Made by a program: the position numbers and the translations under genes. From contig NZ_JXAL01000016.1 of NCBI RefSeq assembly GCF_000829465.1, forward strand, positions 248,001 to 312,000: 64,000 nucleotides of DNA. Direction: 5' to 3'. The notes beneath the pieces were generated by a model, which saw only the letters and a program-made list of their open reading frames with translations, made no database searches and was not told the DNA's origin. Positions 54,214 to 62,273 of this stretch are shown here, in pieces; the first letter of the stretch is position 1, and the number at the start of each line of letters is the position of its first letter. The stretch comes from Cohnella kolymensis (GTDB taxonomy: Bacteria; Bacillota; Bacilli; Paenibacillales; Paenibacillaceae).

Positions 54214-54399
54214 ATGATGATCAGACTGACGGGAACGAACGGTACGGAAATGCACATCAAGCGATCTGCCATCGCAGCCGTGTTCGAAGCGTCTGACAGC
54301 GACCTCGGCGAACCGGTTACCCATGTAGCAACGGCAGCCGGTACGTATACGGTTAAAGAGCCTGTCGCTTACGTACTGCGATATTTTGACGTCGACTAA
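54214..54399 (+). CDS. FlbD-like small protein
   Basis: This 61-residue protein resembles the FlbD/swarming-motility small protein family: MMIRLTGTNGTEMHIKRSAI at the N-terminus and YTVKEPVAYVLRYF at the C-terminus, with an extra Asp/Glu-rich middle. CGAGAGGGAG precedes the ATG. Its function is unknown, and no flagellar gene is near. Confidence 0.6.
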   Translation: MMIRLTGTNGTEMHIKRSAIAAVFEASDSDLGEPVTHVATAAGTYTVKEPVAYVLRYFDVD

Positions 54400-54404
54400 A
54401 ACTG

Positions 54405-54452
54405 AACCCGGGAGCCCTGTTTTTTTCATTCACAGGCGGACCCGGGTTTTTT
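54405..54452. terminator. Bidirectional terminator between convergent small genes
   Basis: AACCCGGG pairs with CCCGGGTT, with an inner CCTGT/ACAGG stem, and is flanked by T runs for the plus strand. It also lies downstream of the minus-strand gene at 54472-54811. Confidence 0.75.
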
Positions 54453-54471
54453 GTTTATCATGCTATCGCGT

Positions 54472-54811
54472 TCAATTGCCGTCTTGCTTATCCTCATAAG
54501 CGACCAAAACGACGTCGAGCTCCGATTCAAGCTCGCGGATCTTTTGTTCTTCGCCATCTGACAGTTTGGCTACGGGATAGGATTCCTTCAGCGATTGATT
54601 GCCGCCCTCTGCGCTGTTCATGTCCGGAATCTCCTCAACACCTTGGGCTGACAGGCCCGTCACGATGTTTATCGTATGCGGCGGTTGTCGGATCGCTAGG
54701 TTCTATTTTTTGGCGTTGATCGTCCGGGATCCCCGGCTTGGATGGCCCTTCCGTTCGGGTGTCATAGTCGCCGGATGGGCCGCCGGTTACCGTATTCTCA
54801 GTCTCAGCCAC
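54472..54811 (-). pseudogene. Small hydrophilic hypothetical protein, frameshifted
   Basis: From GTG 54811, well placed after GAGGAGG, the frame reads MAETENTVTGGPSGDYD and a Pro/Asp-rich stretch up to YDKHRDG. It then hits a stop because of one extra base in the C run at about 54656-54658 (G run on the coding strand). The continuing frame LSAQGVEEIPDMNSAEGG...DGEEQKIRELESELDVV runs to 54472. Joined, it is about 112 residues, acidic, with no known domain. Confidence 0.55.
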
Positions 54812-54867
54812 GTAAATTCCTCCTCTTTTGTTTCAGCCTGCCTGTAGTGTACCCTGCATAAAACCCA

Positions 54868-55197
54868 TTATCCGATCTCACTCGGTGTTGATTGGCTATA
54901 GCCCTCGAGATGCCCATCGCCCCTAATGGCTGCAGCGCTGTGCTGCGGATTGGGGTGAAAAAATCCTCTGCCCTGCAACTTGCGTCCGCCGATCGTAGTA
55001 GTCCTGACATCGACTCCGATATCCTCGGAAGCGGCAAAATGCTCAAGCAGCCGGTCGTCGCGCACCCCCTCAATGTCTATGTACCATAGTCTCGTCCCGT
55101 ACTCGGATACAACCATCAATTTAGCGCGTGAAAAATTCAAAGCCCGAGTTTGCGCTCCTTGGGAGATTGTGAGATCCGCCAAGTCGTATGTTTCCAT
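54868..55197 (-). CDS. Small hypothetical protein
   Basis: This 109-residue protein contains RAKLMVVSEYGTRLWYIDIEGV and an N-terminal segment with no membrane or signal feature. A GGGTG/GGGAG region lies upstream of the ATG. It precedes the small frameshifted gene by 56 bases on the same strand and may be cotranscribed with it. I do not recognise the family. Confidence 0.5.
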   Translation of the reverse strand: METYDLADLTISQGAQTRALNFSRAKLMVVSEYGTRLWYIDIEGVRDDRLLEHFAASEDIGVDVRTTTIGGRKLQGRGFFHPNPQHSAAAIRGDGHLEGYSQSTPSEIG

Positions 55198-55334
55198 TTA
55201 GTGCACCCACTCTCCCAGCTGATATTCCGATTTTAACTTTATAGAGCGATCTGTTGCAAACCGGCGGTTGAACAGAGCATCCCATTGCAGTAGGATGGAA
55301 TTCATAAGTGCTGTATTAGAGCGGGGGCAAGTTC

Positions 55335-56980
55335 ATGAGAAAGCGCGGTATGAGGTTAGGCAAATCCGTGATGAAAATATTGATGGTTTTCGGATTTCTG
55401 TGGTTGGCGGCATTGAGCTTTGCAGGGAATGCATCTGCTCACGCCGAGTTGGAGAAAACAACGCCTGCTGCCGACTCCCGCTTAGATAAAAGTCCGGAAT
55501 ACATTGAACTGTTCTTTAACGAGCGCCTTGATCCCGGAGGAGCGAGACTCTTGGTATTAGATGAATCCTCTAGCAACGTTGCTGACGACGAACCGGAGTT
55601 TATCGCGGAAGGCACCGGTCTTCATCTTCCCCTTCCGAGGCTTGAGGACGGGCATTATACGGTGTCATACTCCGTTATTTCCGCTGACGGGCATCCCGTG
55701 TCCGGAGCCTACGTGTTCACTGTAGGAAGCCCGGCGGCTTTGCCGGATGGCAATCAGCTGGATCCGCATCAGCAGGTCGGCCATGCGCATGAAGTATCGG
55801 ATCTCACGGTACGAGTTTTTGTGCTGTATGCTGCGAGAGTTTTGTACTATGCAGGTCTTTTGGTTGTTGCCGGCTTGTTGTTCTGGAGTATGCATCGCAA
55901 CGCATCGCCTTTGGTCCGCGAAGCTCGTGATAAAGCCATCGGACTGGCCGGCAAATTCGCTTTGATCGCAACTTTGGCCTATGTCTTCTTGAGCCTGCAG
56001 GATTTAGGGGAAGGACAGCCCTTGTCCGAATGGGGGCGCATACTCATCGAGACGACAGTCGGCCGGCTGTATATCGTTCAGCTGCTGCTCGCATTCGCTG
56101 CGCCGCTTTTGCCTATGACGGGTTTGGCGGTACGCCTTTTATGGGCCTATGCCGCTTTAGTTGCAGAAGCTTGGTCTGGCCATGCGGCTGTTTACTCCCC
56201 CATCGCCTATACGGTGGGACTGGATCTTGTGCATTTGGCGGCAGCTCCGTGTGGAGCGGGGGTCTCGTTCTCCTCTTGGCTGTTTGGATGAAGGAACGTC
56301 CCGAAGCGGGCAGATTTGCGCTGTTATTCTCCAGGTGGGCACTGATCTCGTTCTTTGTGCTTTGGATAACGGGACTTCTCACGACGATGAGCTTTCTTCC
56401 TTCGCTTGAGTATCTCAAGTTCACATCCTGGGGTTCTTGGTTGATTGCCAAGGTGATTCTCTCCGTCATAGTGGCGGGTGTCGCTTTTCTCATCCGGATC
56501 CGATTGAAAAAGGGAGATTTGCCTCAGGGCATTCTGTTAAAGGCGGATCTCGGTCTTTTGGCGGCAATTGTAGTGAGTGTAGGTGTGCTGACTTATCAAA
56601 CTCCCGTGCCTGCCAATCAGCCTTTACATTTTCACAAGATGGGCACGGAGATGCATGTTACCCTTGTCGTAACGCCGAATTCGCCGGGTGACAATGAGTT
56701 TACGGTCAAAATCTGGCTGCCGGAGACGGTTGGAAAAGGAAAGCCTAAAAACGTGCAGCTGCGGATGCTCCCGACAGGCCGTAAGGATGTCTCGTATATC
56801 GACGTTCCGCTCCGGGCTTACTCGGATGAAGAGCTGGACGGCTTTTCGGGCTTTACGAAGACCGCTTACCGGGCTCAAGGCCCTTATCTTCCGTTCGCCG
56901 GGGAATGGAAAGCACAGGTTCGGGTGACGGATGCGAACGATACCGAAAGAGTCGTGGAGACGGTGTATCGGATTTATTGA
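55335..56980 (+). pseudogene. ycnJ: CopC-CopD fusion copper protein (YcnJ-like), frameshifted
   Basis: The protein has a signal peptide ending NASA, then a CopC domain (about residues 32-135) with the N-terminal copper-binding His (HAELEKTTP) and a second His in SADGHPVSGAYVF. A multi-spanning CopD domain (about 160-430) and a C-terminal extracytoplasmic YtkA-like domain follow. The frame breaks near 56248, where one base is missing (likely AGCCTCC read as AGCTCC). Restored, LVHLAAASVWSGGLVLLL continues to 56980, giving about 548 residues. YcnJ-type proteins import copper. It is followed by a two-component system and YcnI. Confidence 0.85.
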
Positions 56981-56995
56981 ACGGGAGGGAATCTC

Positions 56996-57838
56996 GTGAA
57001 GGATAACAAGATAAAATGGCTCATATTAGCGATTCCAACTTTAACAATAGGGCTGTGGGAATATATCCGACATGCTTTTTTGCTTCCCTACATGTCCATG
57101 GAATTGGGAAATATGCTGGCTCCTTTTATCGTATTGGCCGTGACGCTGACATTAGTTAGAAGTTTGTTCTCACGACTTGAACATTCGCAGAAAGCGTTGC
57201 AGCGGGAAAAGGCCTCGAATGCGGCTCTTGAGGAGCGCGAACGGCTTGCACGGGAACTTCACGACGGCATTTCACAATCTTTATTTCTGCTGGCGGTTAA
57301 GCTGGATCAGTTAGACAAGATAGCTCCGGAAGGACAGGTACGGCAGTTGGGAGCCGGATTGCGGGAAACGGTAAGGGTGATCCATGAGGACGTTCGCCAG
57401 GCGATCGCCAACTTGCGTCTTCCGCCTTATCCGGCCGATGCGGCTTGGGTCGTACCGCTGAGGCAGCTGCTCGGCGACACGGCGGACGTTACGGAAGCGG
57501 AAGCGGAGTTTAACTGGAATATCCCCGAAGGAAGCTTGACGGACAAAGAAAAAGTGGAGCTTCATGCCTGTGTTCGCGAAGCGTTAATTAACGTTCGTAA
57601 ACACGCCAGAGCTGCAAAAGTATATGTCCTGGGCGAAGCGGACGGCAGCGGCGGGTTTCGATGTGCGGTAGAAGACGACGGTCTCGGTTTTATCGGCGAT
57701 CCTCTGCAGCGGCCCGGCCGGTTCGGCCTGCGTATGGTTAAGGATCGGGCTGAGCGGATGGGATGGGGATTCTCACTGGAACGTCGAGGGGACAGAACGG
57801 TGGCGGAATGGGTGAAAAGAGGAGGACAAGCGGGATGA
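56996..57838 (+). CDS. NarL-family sensor histidine kinase
   Basis: This 280-residue kinase has two membrane helices in the first 65 residues with almost no extracytoplasmic loop (intramembrane-sensing type), a coiled linker, and HisKA_3 with the phospho-His in RLARELHDGISQSLFLLAV. The HATPase contains DDGLGF and RFGLRMVKDRAERMG. The GTG start follows GGGAGGG. It is cotranscribed with the response regulator gene and sits between copper genes, suggesting copper or envelope-stress sensing. Confidence 0.9.
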   Translation: MKDNKIKWLILAIPTLTIGLWEYIRHAFLLPYMSMELGNMLAPFIVLAVTLTLVRSLFSRLEHSQKALQREKASNAALEERERLARELHDGISQSLFLLAVKLDQLDKIAPEGQVRQLGAGLRETVRVIHEDVRQAIANLRLPPYPADAAWVVPLRQLLGDTADVTEAEAEFNWNIPEGSLTDKEKVELHACVREALINVRKHARAAKVYVLGEADGSGGFRCAVEDDGLGFIGDPLQRPGRFGLRMVKDRAERMGWGFSLERRGDRTVAEWVKRGGQAG

Positions 57839-58515
57839 ATGGGCCGATCCGGATCCTGTTGGCGGATGATCACGAGCACGCCCTTGAGGGCATGCGGATG
57901 ATCGTCTCCGAAGATCCTTTTTTTCAAATTGTAGGGGAAGCTTCAAACGGAGAAGAAGCTCTGGCGCTGACCGAAAGTCTGCTGCCTGATCTGATTCTGA
58001 TGGATATCAATATGCCGGGGATGGGAGGACTTGAGGCGGTTAAAGCGATCAAGAGTCAATATCCCCTCGTGAAGATTATTATGGTCACCGTATCCGATGA
58101 GGCCTCACATCTATTCGAGGCATTAAAAAAGGGAGCTCAAGGATATTTGCTGAAAAACTTGAATCCTTCGGCTTGGCGGGACTACATTCGCGCGGTGGCG
58201 CTGGATGAGGCTCCGCTCAATCCTGAGCTCGCCCTGGCTATTTTGCGGGAATTTTCGAACAGTAAGACGGCGGCCGCTGCAGTTTCGCATGAACAGGGGG
58301 AATCATCTCCCGATAGAGAGCTGACGCCGCGGGAGCGGGAAATTCTGCAAGAAGTAGCGCGGGGGCAGACGAACAAGGAGGTGGCGGCCTCTCTTCGCCT
58401 TTCCGAACATACCGTCAAAAACCACCTGAAAAATATTTTGCAGAAGCTGCATCTGGACAATAGAGTTCAGCTCACCCGGTATGCTTTTGAACGGGGAATG
58501 ATGAATCCGGATTAA
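57835..58515 (+). CDS. NarL-family response regulator
   Basis: This 226-residue protein has a receiver domain (LLADDHE acidic pocket, phospho-Asp in DLILMDINMPG, Lys in GYLLKN) and a LuxR-type HTH at the C-terminus (LTPREREILQEVARGQTNKE then VAASLRLSEHTVKNHL). It overlaps the kinase stop by four bases. It may activate the copper genes on either side. Confidence 0.9.
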   Translation: MNGPIRILLADDHEHALEGMRMIVSEDPFFQIVGEASNGEEALALTESLLPDLILMDINMPGMGGLEAVKAIKSQYPLVKIIMVTVSDEASHLFEALKKGAQGYLLKNLNPSAWRDYIRAVALDEAPLNPELALAILREFSNSKTAAAAVSHEQGESSPDRELTPREREILQEVARGQTNKEVAASLRLSEHTVKNHLKNILQKLHLDNRVQLTRYAFERGMMNPD

Positions 58516-58571
58516 GGTTTGAACTGGAGCTGCAGGCTTCTTCTCTAATTTGTCACAGAAACGGCCGCGAA

Positions 58572-58589
58572 ATGACTCTTTCGAGTCAT
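58572..58589. promoter_or_regulatory. Dyad upstream of ycnI
   Basis: ATGACTC and GAGTCAT form a perfect seven-base inverted repeat with a four-base spacer, 71 bases before the ycnI start. It may be a regulator site for the adjacent NarL-type regulator or a small hairpin; no -10/-35 pair is clear. Confidence 0.35.
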
Positions 58590-58660
58590 GTGTGTAAAGG
58601 ATGGAGCGGGATATACTGGGGTACATAACGATTTCTGTACAAGAAGGGTCGGATGTGCCG

Positions 58661-59281
58661 ATGAAAAAAAGTTTGATGTTTACGCTTGTGATGGTATTGA
58701 CATTGGGATTCGCGGGATTAGCCGGCGCGCACGTGACGGTTCAGCCGAAGGAGGCACCGGCCGGATCCTTTCAGGTGTTCACGCTTCGTGTTCCATCGGA
58801 GAAGGAATCCGCTACCACCTCGGTTAAAGTGGCGATTCCGGAGGGTGTGGAAGTTTCCCGGTTCGAACCGAAACCGGATTGGACTTATGTGACCGAGAAG
58901 AATGCCGACGGCAAAATCACTTCGGTAACTTGGAAAACCTCGGGTGCAGGGCTCGGCGCAACGGAATTCGGAGAATTCCGTATGCAGGGCAAAGTCGCCG
59001 ATGATGCGAAGGAATTGGTGTGGAAGGCTTACCAGACATATGCAGATGGGGAAGTTGTAGAGTGGACCGGTGCTCCGGATGCCGACAAACCTGCATCCGT
59101 GACCACGGTAACGGCGGCACAGGGCGACGGACATGGAGGCGATGGACACGGCGCGGCTGATGCAACCGCAGGAGAAGCTGCCGCGGCAGGCCGCGATACG
59201 CTGACACTGTCGCTCGCCATTGCAGGCTTGGTTGCAGGCGTGCTCGCGCTGTTGGTTGCATTGTTCCGCAAGCGGGCGTGA
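58661..59281 (+). CDS. ycnI: YcnI/DUF1775 copper-binding membrane-anchored protein
   Basis: This 206-residue protein has a signal peptide (LTLGFAGLAGA) cleaved so that the mature N-terminus is HVTVQPKEAPAGS; that His is the copper ligand in characterised YcnI. The DUF1775 domain covers residues 24-145, followed by a His/Gly linker (DGHGGDGHG) and a C-terminal membrane helix (LAIAGLVAGVLALLVALF) with a positive tail. ATG 58661 is preferred to the in-frame upstream start because the signal peptide begins there. It should deliver or bind Cu(II) outside the membrane with YcnJ. Confidence 0.9.
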   Translation: MKKSLMFTLVMVLTLGFAGLAGAHVTVQPKEAPAGSFQVFTLRVPSEKESATTSVKVAIPEGVEVSRFEPKPDWTYVTEKNADGKITSVTWKTSGAGLGATEFGEFRMQGKVADDAKELVWKAYQTYADGEVVEWTGAPDADKPASVTTVTAAQGDGHGGDGHGAADATAGEAAAAGRDTLTLSLAIAGLVAGVLALLVALFRKRA

Positions 59282-59328
59282 AAAAACCGCGGTATTGCTG
59301 CTTATAGCAGTTGAAACCGCGGTTTTTT
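59281..59328 (+). terminator. Intrinsic terminator after ycnI
   Basis: AAAAAACCGCGG pairs with CCGCGGTTTTTT, closing the copper cluster. The 59329-59571 stretch that follows contains no supported gene. Confidence 0.85.
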
Positions 59329-59571
59329 GCTTGCTGCTCCATGCAGGAAAGTGGAACTCATCTGCTTACAGTACAAATATGATGTTTTTCATCGTCATTT
59401 TAATCTCTCAGCGGCTGAGTGAATGATAGCGATGAAATACATCACTATGCAAGTAGCAGAAGGCAATTGAAGCCTGCTCAGCCGGAAAATAAGGATGTTT
59501 TGCATTGTTGTTGGCCGATCCGGGTAGAAGTTCTGATTATTAGCGATGATTGACATCGTTGCTTCTCCAAA

Positions 59572-60738
59572 CTAAGAAACTTGTCTGACTCCACCCGGTG
59601 AGAGTAGCGATTTTTCCCGGCTTTGCGTGAGCCGTTTGCCTAACCGGATTGAAGGCAGCTCGACCCATTTCCACGCTGCGTACGACAAGATGAAGATGGG
59701 TGCCAGTGAAAGAGCAAGAATGAGCCACGGATTAAGCTGATTGTGCAGCAGATGCACCAGCGTAAACATCACCGTTGTATGGCAGAGATACAAACTAAAT
59801 GAAATTTTGCCGATAAAGGTGACCACGCGGTTTCCCAGTAAATGAGGGTATGATTGATCCTTGAGCGCAAAGATGATAATGGTCACCACACCGAAGCTGA
59901 TTCCCCAGTCCGCGGCGGCGTCAGTGAAATACATAGAGCTTGTCTTCATTTCTCTGGAGTAGATGTAAGCGAGCAGCCCTGCCGCAAGTATAAGCATCTT
60001 GTTCACTTTAGTCAGCCCCGCTATCGCAGAGAGCAGCTGATGCCGATGTTTTGCGGCCAGCGCCCCAATGATGAACATCGCGGTAAAATGAAGACTGTCA
60101 AACCAGCTTGTCTGATAGCCGAGCGACGGTTGTATCCCGAAGATCCCGTTGAGCCCGCCTATGAGTGAGCAGGCTGCAGCGGCTAAGAGCGACATTTTCC
60201 AGCTGAATCGGTTGATTATGATCATGATAAAAGGGAATATCAATGAAATTCTCATCTCATGAATCAGCGACCAAACGACCGGATTATAGGTGCGGGTTTC
60301 GTGATTGCCCAGAATGTTCAACTGCTCGAGCACAGTGCTCCCCGTCACTTCGATACTCCATTTGTTGCTCATCCAAGCGCTTAAATGTGTAACGCCGCCC
60401 TGGTACAACATTTGACTCATCATCAACGCAACGATCATGGCGGCCATGAAAGGCAGATAAATTCGCGATACACGTTTTACCAGATAAGGGAAGTAAGCAA
60501 ACTCCTTACCTTTGTAGAACGGCAGAGAAAGCACAAATCCGCTTAAAATAAAAAAGAAAATGACCGCTTCGTGACCACCCACAAACAGGTAGAGCGGCGA
60601 CTCCTCGAGAAAGGACGGCAAATGCATGACAACATCGAAACTGTGGCGAATTAACACCACTAACGCGGCGAGTCCGCGCAATGCATCCAATTGATGGAAA
60701 CGACCGCCTTCGCCCAGGGGAATGCCGGCATTTTTCAC
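59572..60738 (-). CDS. Acyltransferase 3 family membrane protein
   Basis: This 388-residue protein has about ten membrane segments of the acyltransferase-3 (OafA/YrhL) family: LDALRGLAALVVLIRHSFDV with the catalytic His, EAVIFFFILSGFVLSLPF, and RVSRIYLPFMAA. Such proteins O-acetylate or acylate cell-wall or exopolysaccharides. GTG 60738 is chosen because AAGGGGG precedes it; GTG 60747 is an alternative. Monocistronic and divergent from pheST. Confidence 0.87.
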   Translation of the reverse strand: MKNAGIPLGEGGRFHQLDALRGLAALVVLIRHSFDVVMHLPSFLEESPLYLFVGGHEAVIFFFILSGFVLSLPFYKGKEFAYFPYLVKRVSRIYLPFMAAMIVALMMSQMLYQGGVTHLSAWMSNKWSIEVTGSTVLEQLNILGNHETRTYNPVVWSLIHEMRISLIFPFIMIIINRFSWKMSLLAAAACSLIGGLNGIFGIQPSLGYQTSWFDSLHFTAMFIIGALAAKHRHQLLSAIAGLTKVNKMLILAAGLLAYIYSREMKTSSMYFTDAAADWGISFGVVTIIIFALKDQSYPHLLGNRVVTFIGKISFSLYLCHTTVMFTLVHLLHNQLNPWLILALSLAPIFILSYAAWKWVELPSIRLGKRLTQSREKSLLSPGGVRQVS

Positions 60739-60817
60739 AGAAAACACCCCCTTAACTTAATAGTTTAATTAACCATCTAAAGCTGTTTTGAATATGTAAA
60801 TAAGGTGAAGGTAAAAC

Positions 60818-60846
60818 TTGCTTGCGCATTCCGGATAACCTATAAT
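60818..60846 (+). promoter_or_regulatory. pheST promoter
   Basis: TTGCTT at 60818-60823 and TATAAT at 60841-60846 are separated by exactly 17 bases, just upstream of the T-box leader. Confidence 0.75.
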
Positions 60847-60859
60847 GGTTTGTAAATCT

Positions 60860-61165
60860 TGAAATGCAGTGATGGAGAAGAGTAAGCAGTGCCTTCTTGC
60901 AGGGAGGGAGCGCCGCAGACTGGGAGCGTTCCTAAGAAATCAGGCTGCTGAAGTTCGCTCCGGAGCAGTCCTTTGAACAGCGGGGATTCTTTCCGCCAGA
61001 GTAGAAGGAACCGGCCGACGGCACGTTACGCCGTATGAAGCGGGAATGTCTATGGCGCGCAGCGCTGCGGGTTGAGCGAACAAGCTCATACCGGCTCGGA
61101 CATTTCAACAAAGGGTGGTACCACGGTCTTTTCGTCCCTTACGGGAGAGAAGGCTTTTTTTATTT
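60860..61165 (+). promoter_or_regulatory. T-box leader (tRNA-Phe responsive) of pheST
   Basis: The roughly 300-base leader contains the AG-bulge region GATGGAGAAGAGTA of stem I (about 60871-60884). The T-box itself is AGGGTGGTACCACGG at 61112-61126, with GGTGG matching the tRNA acceptor end. A terminator formed by GTCTTTTCGTCCC / GGGAGAGAAGGC and a T run ends near 61165. Uncharged tRNA-Phe binding should favour the antiterminator. The specifier codon should be TTC; TTC at 60954-60956 and at 60929-60931 are candidates I cannot separate without folding. Confidence 0.88.
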
Positions 61166-61189
61166 CTTTTTGACAAGGAGAGAAGCTCG

Positions 61190-62224
61190 ATGAGAGACCG
61201 ATTGGAAGCTCTGCGGCGTGAGGCGCTGGAACAGCTTCAAGGCGTGGCGGATGCAAGCAGGCTGAACGACTTGCGGGTCCAGTATTTGGGTAAAAAGGGA
61301 CAGCTGACAGAAATTTTGCGGGGCATGGGCGCGTTAAGCGCTGAGGAACGGCCGATCATCGGCCAGGTGGGCAATGAAGTTCGTGCAGCCATTGAAGCCG
61401 TAATTGCAGAAAAGCAAGAAAGCTTTGACCGCGCCGAGACCGCGAGGAGGCTGCAGGCGGAGACGATTGACGTCACATTGCCGGGTAAAGCGGTCCAAGT
61501 CGGTGCGGTGCACCCGTTGAACAAAGTGGCGCAGGAAATCGAGGACATTTTCCTCGGAATGGGTTATACGATTGCGGAAGGCCCTGAAGTGGAAACCGAT
61601 TTCTTCAACTTCGAAGCGCTCAATTTGCCCAAAGACCATCCGGCGCGCGACATGCAGGACTCTTTTTACATCACGGATGAAATTTTGCTCCGCACACACA
61701 CTTCGCCGGTACAGATTCGCACGATGAAAGCCATGAACGGCCAAACGCCGGTTAAAGTGATCTGCCCGGGCAAAGTGTACCGAAGGGATGACGACGATGC
61801 GACTCACTCCTTCATGTTTCACCAGATTGAAGGTCTGGTGATCGCGCCGAATCTGCGGATGAGCGATTTGAAGGGCACTCTCCTTCAGTTCGTGCAGGAG
61901 ATGTACGGCTCGCAAATGCAGATCCGGCTTCGTCCGAGCTTCTTCCCTTTCACCGAGCCGAGCGCGGAAGTGGACGTTACCTGCGTGCAATGCGGAGGAC
62001 AAGGCTGCCGGATGTGCAAGCATACCGGATGGATCGAAATTCTCGGCTGCGGGATGGTTCACCCGAAAGTACTGGAACACGGCGGCTATGACCCGAACGA
62101 GGTGACGGGCTTCGCATTCGGAATGGGTGTGGAGCGCATCGCTCTTTTGAAATACGACATTGACGATATTCGCCATTTCTATGGGAATGACGTGAAGTTC
62201 CTCGGTCAATTTGCCAAAATGTAA
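61190..62224 (+). CDS. pheS: Phenylalanyl-tRNA synthetase alpha subunit
   Basis: This 344-residue catalytic subunit of the class II alpha2beta2 synthetase charges tRNA-Phe. An N-terminal coiled coil (residues 1-85) precedes the catalytic core with motif 2 ([30 protein letters not shown]) and motif 3 ([16 protein letters not shown]), plus the cysteine cluster [22 protein letters not shown] 61190 follows AAGGAGA. It is controlled by the T-box upstream and followed 49 bases later by pheT. Confidence 0.97.
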   Translation: MRDRLEALRREALEQLQGVADASRLNDLRVQYLGKKGQLTEILRGMGALSAEERPIIGQVGNEVRAAIEAVIAEKQESFDRAETARRLQAETIDVTLPGKAVQVGAVHPLNKVAQEIEDIFLGMGYTIAEGPEVETDFFNFEALNLPKDHPARDMQDSFYITDEILLRTHTSPVQIRTMKAMNGQTPVKVICPGKVYRRDDDDATHSFMFHQIEGLVIAPNLRMSDLKGTLLQFVQEMYGSQMQIRLRPSFFPFTEPSAEVDVTCVQCGGQGCRMCKHTGWIEILGCGMVHPKVLEHGGYDPNEVTGFAFGMGVERIALLKYDIDDIRHFYGNDVKFLGQFAKM

Positions 62225-62273
62225 CGGCGAACGAGCAAAGCATTTATTTCGAGAAAAATGAGGGGAGTTTCCC

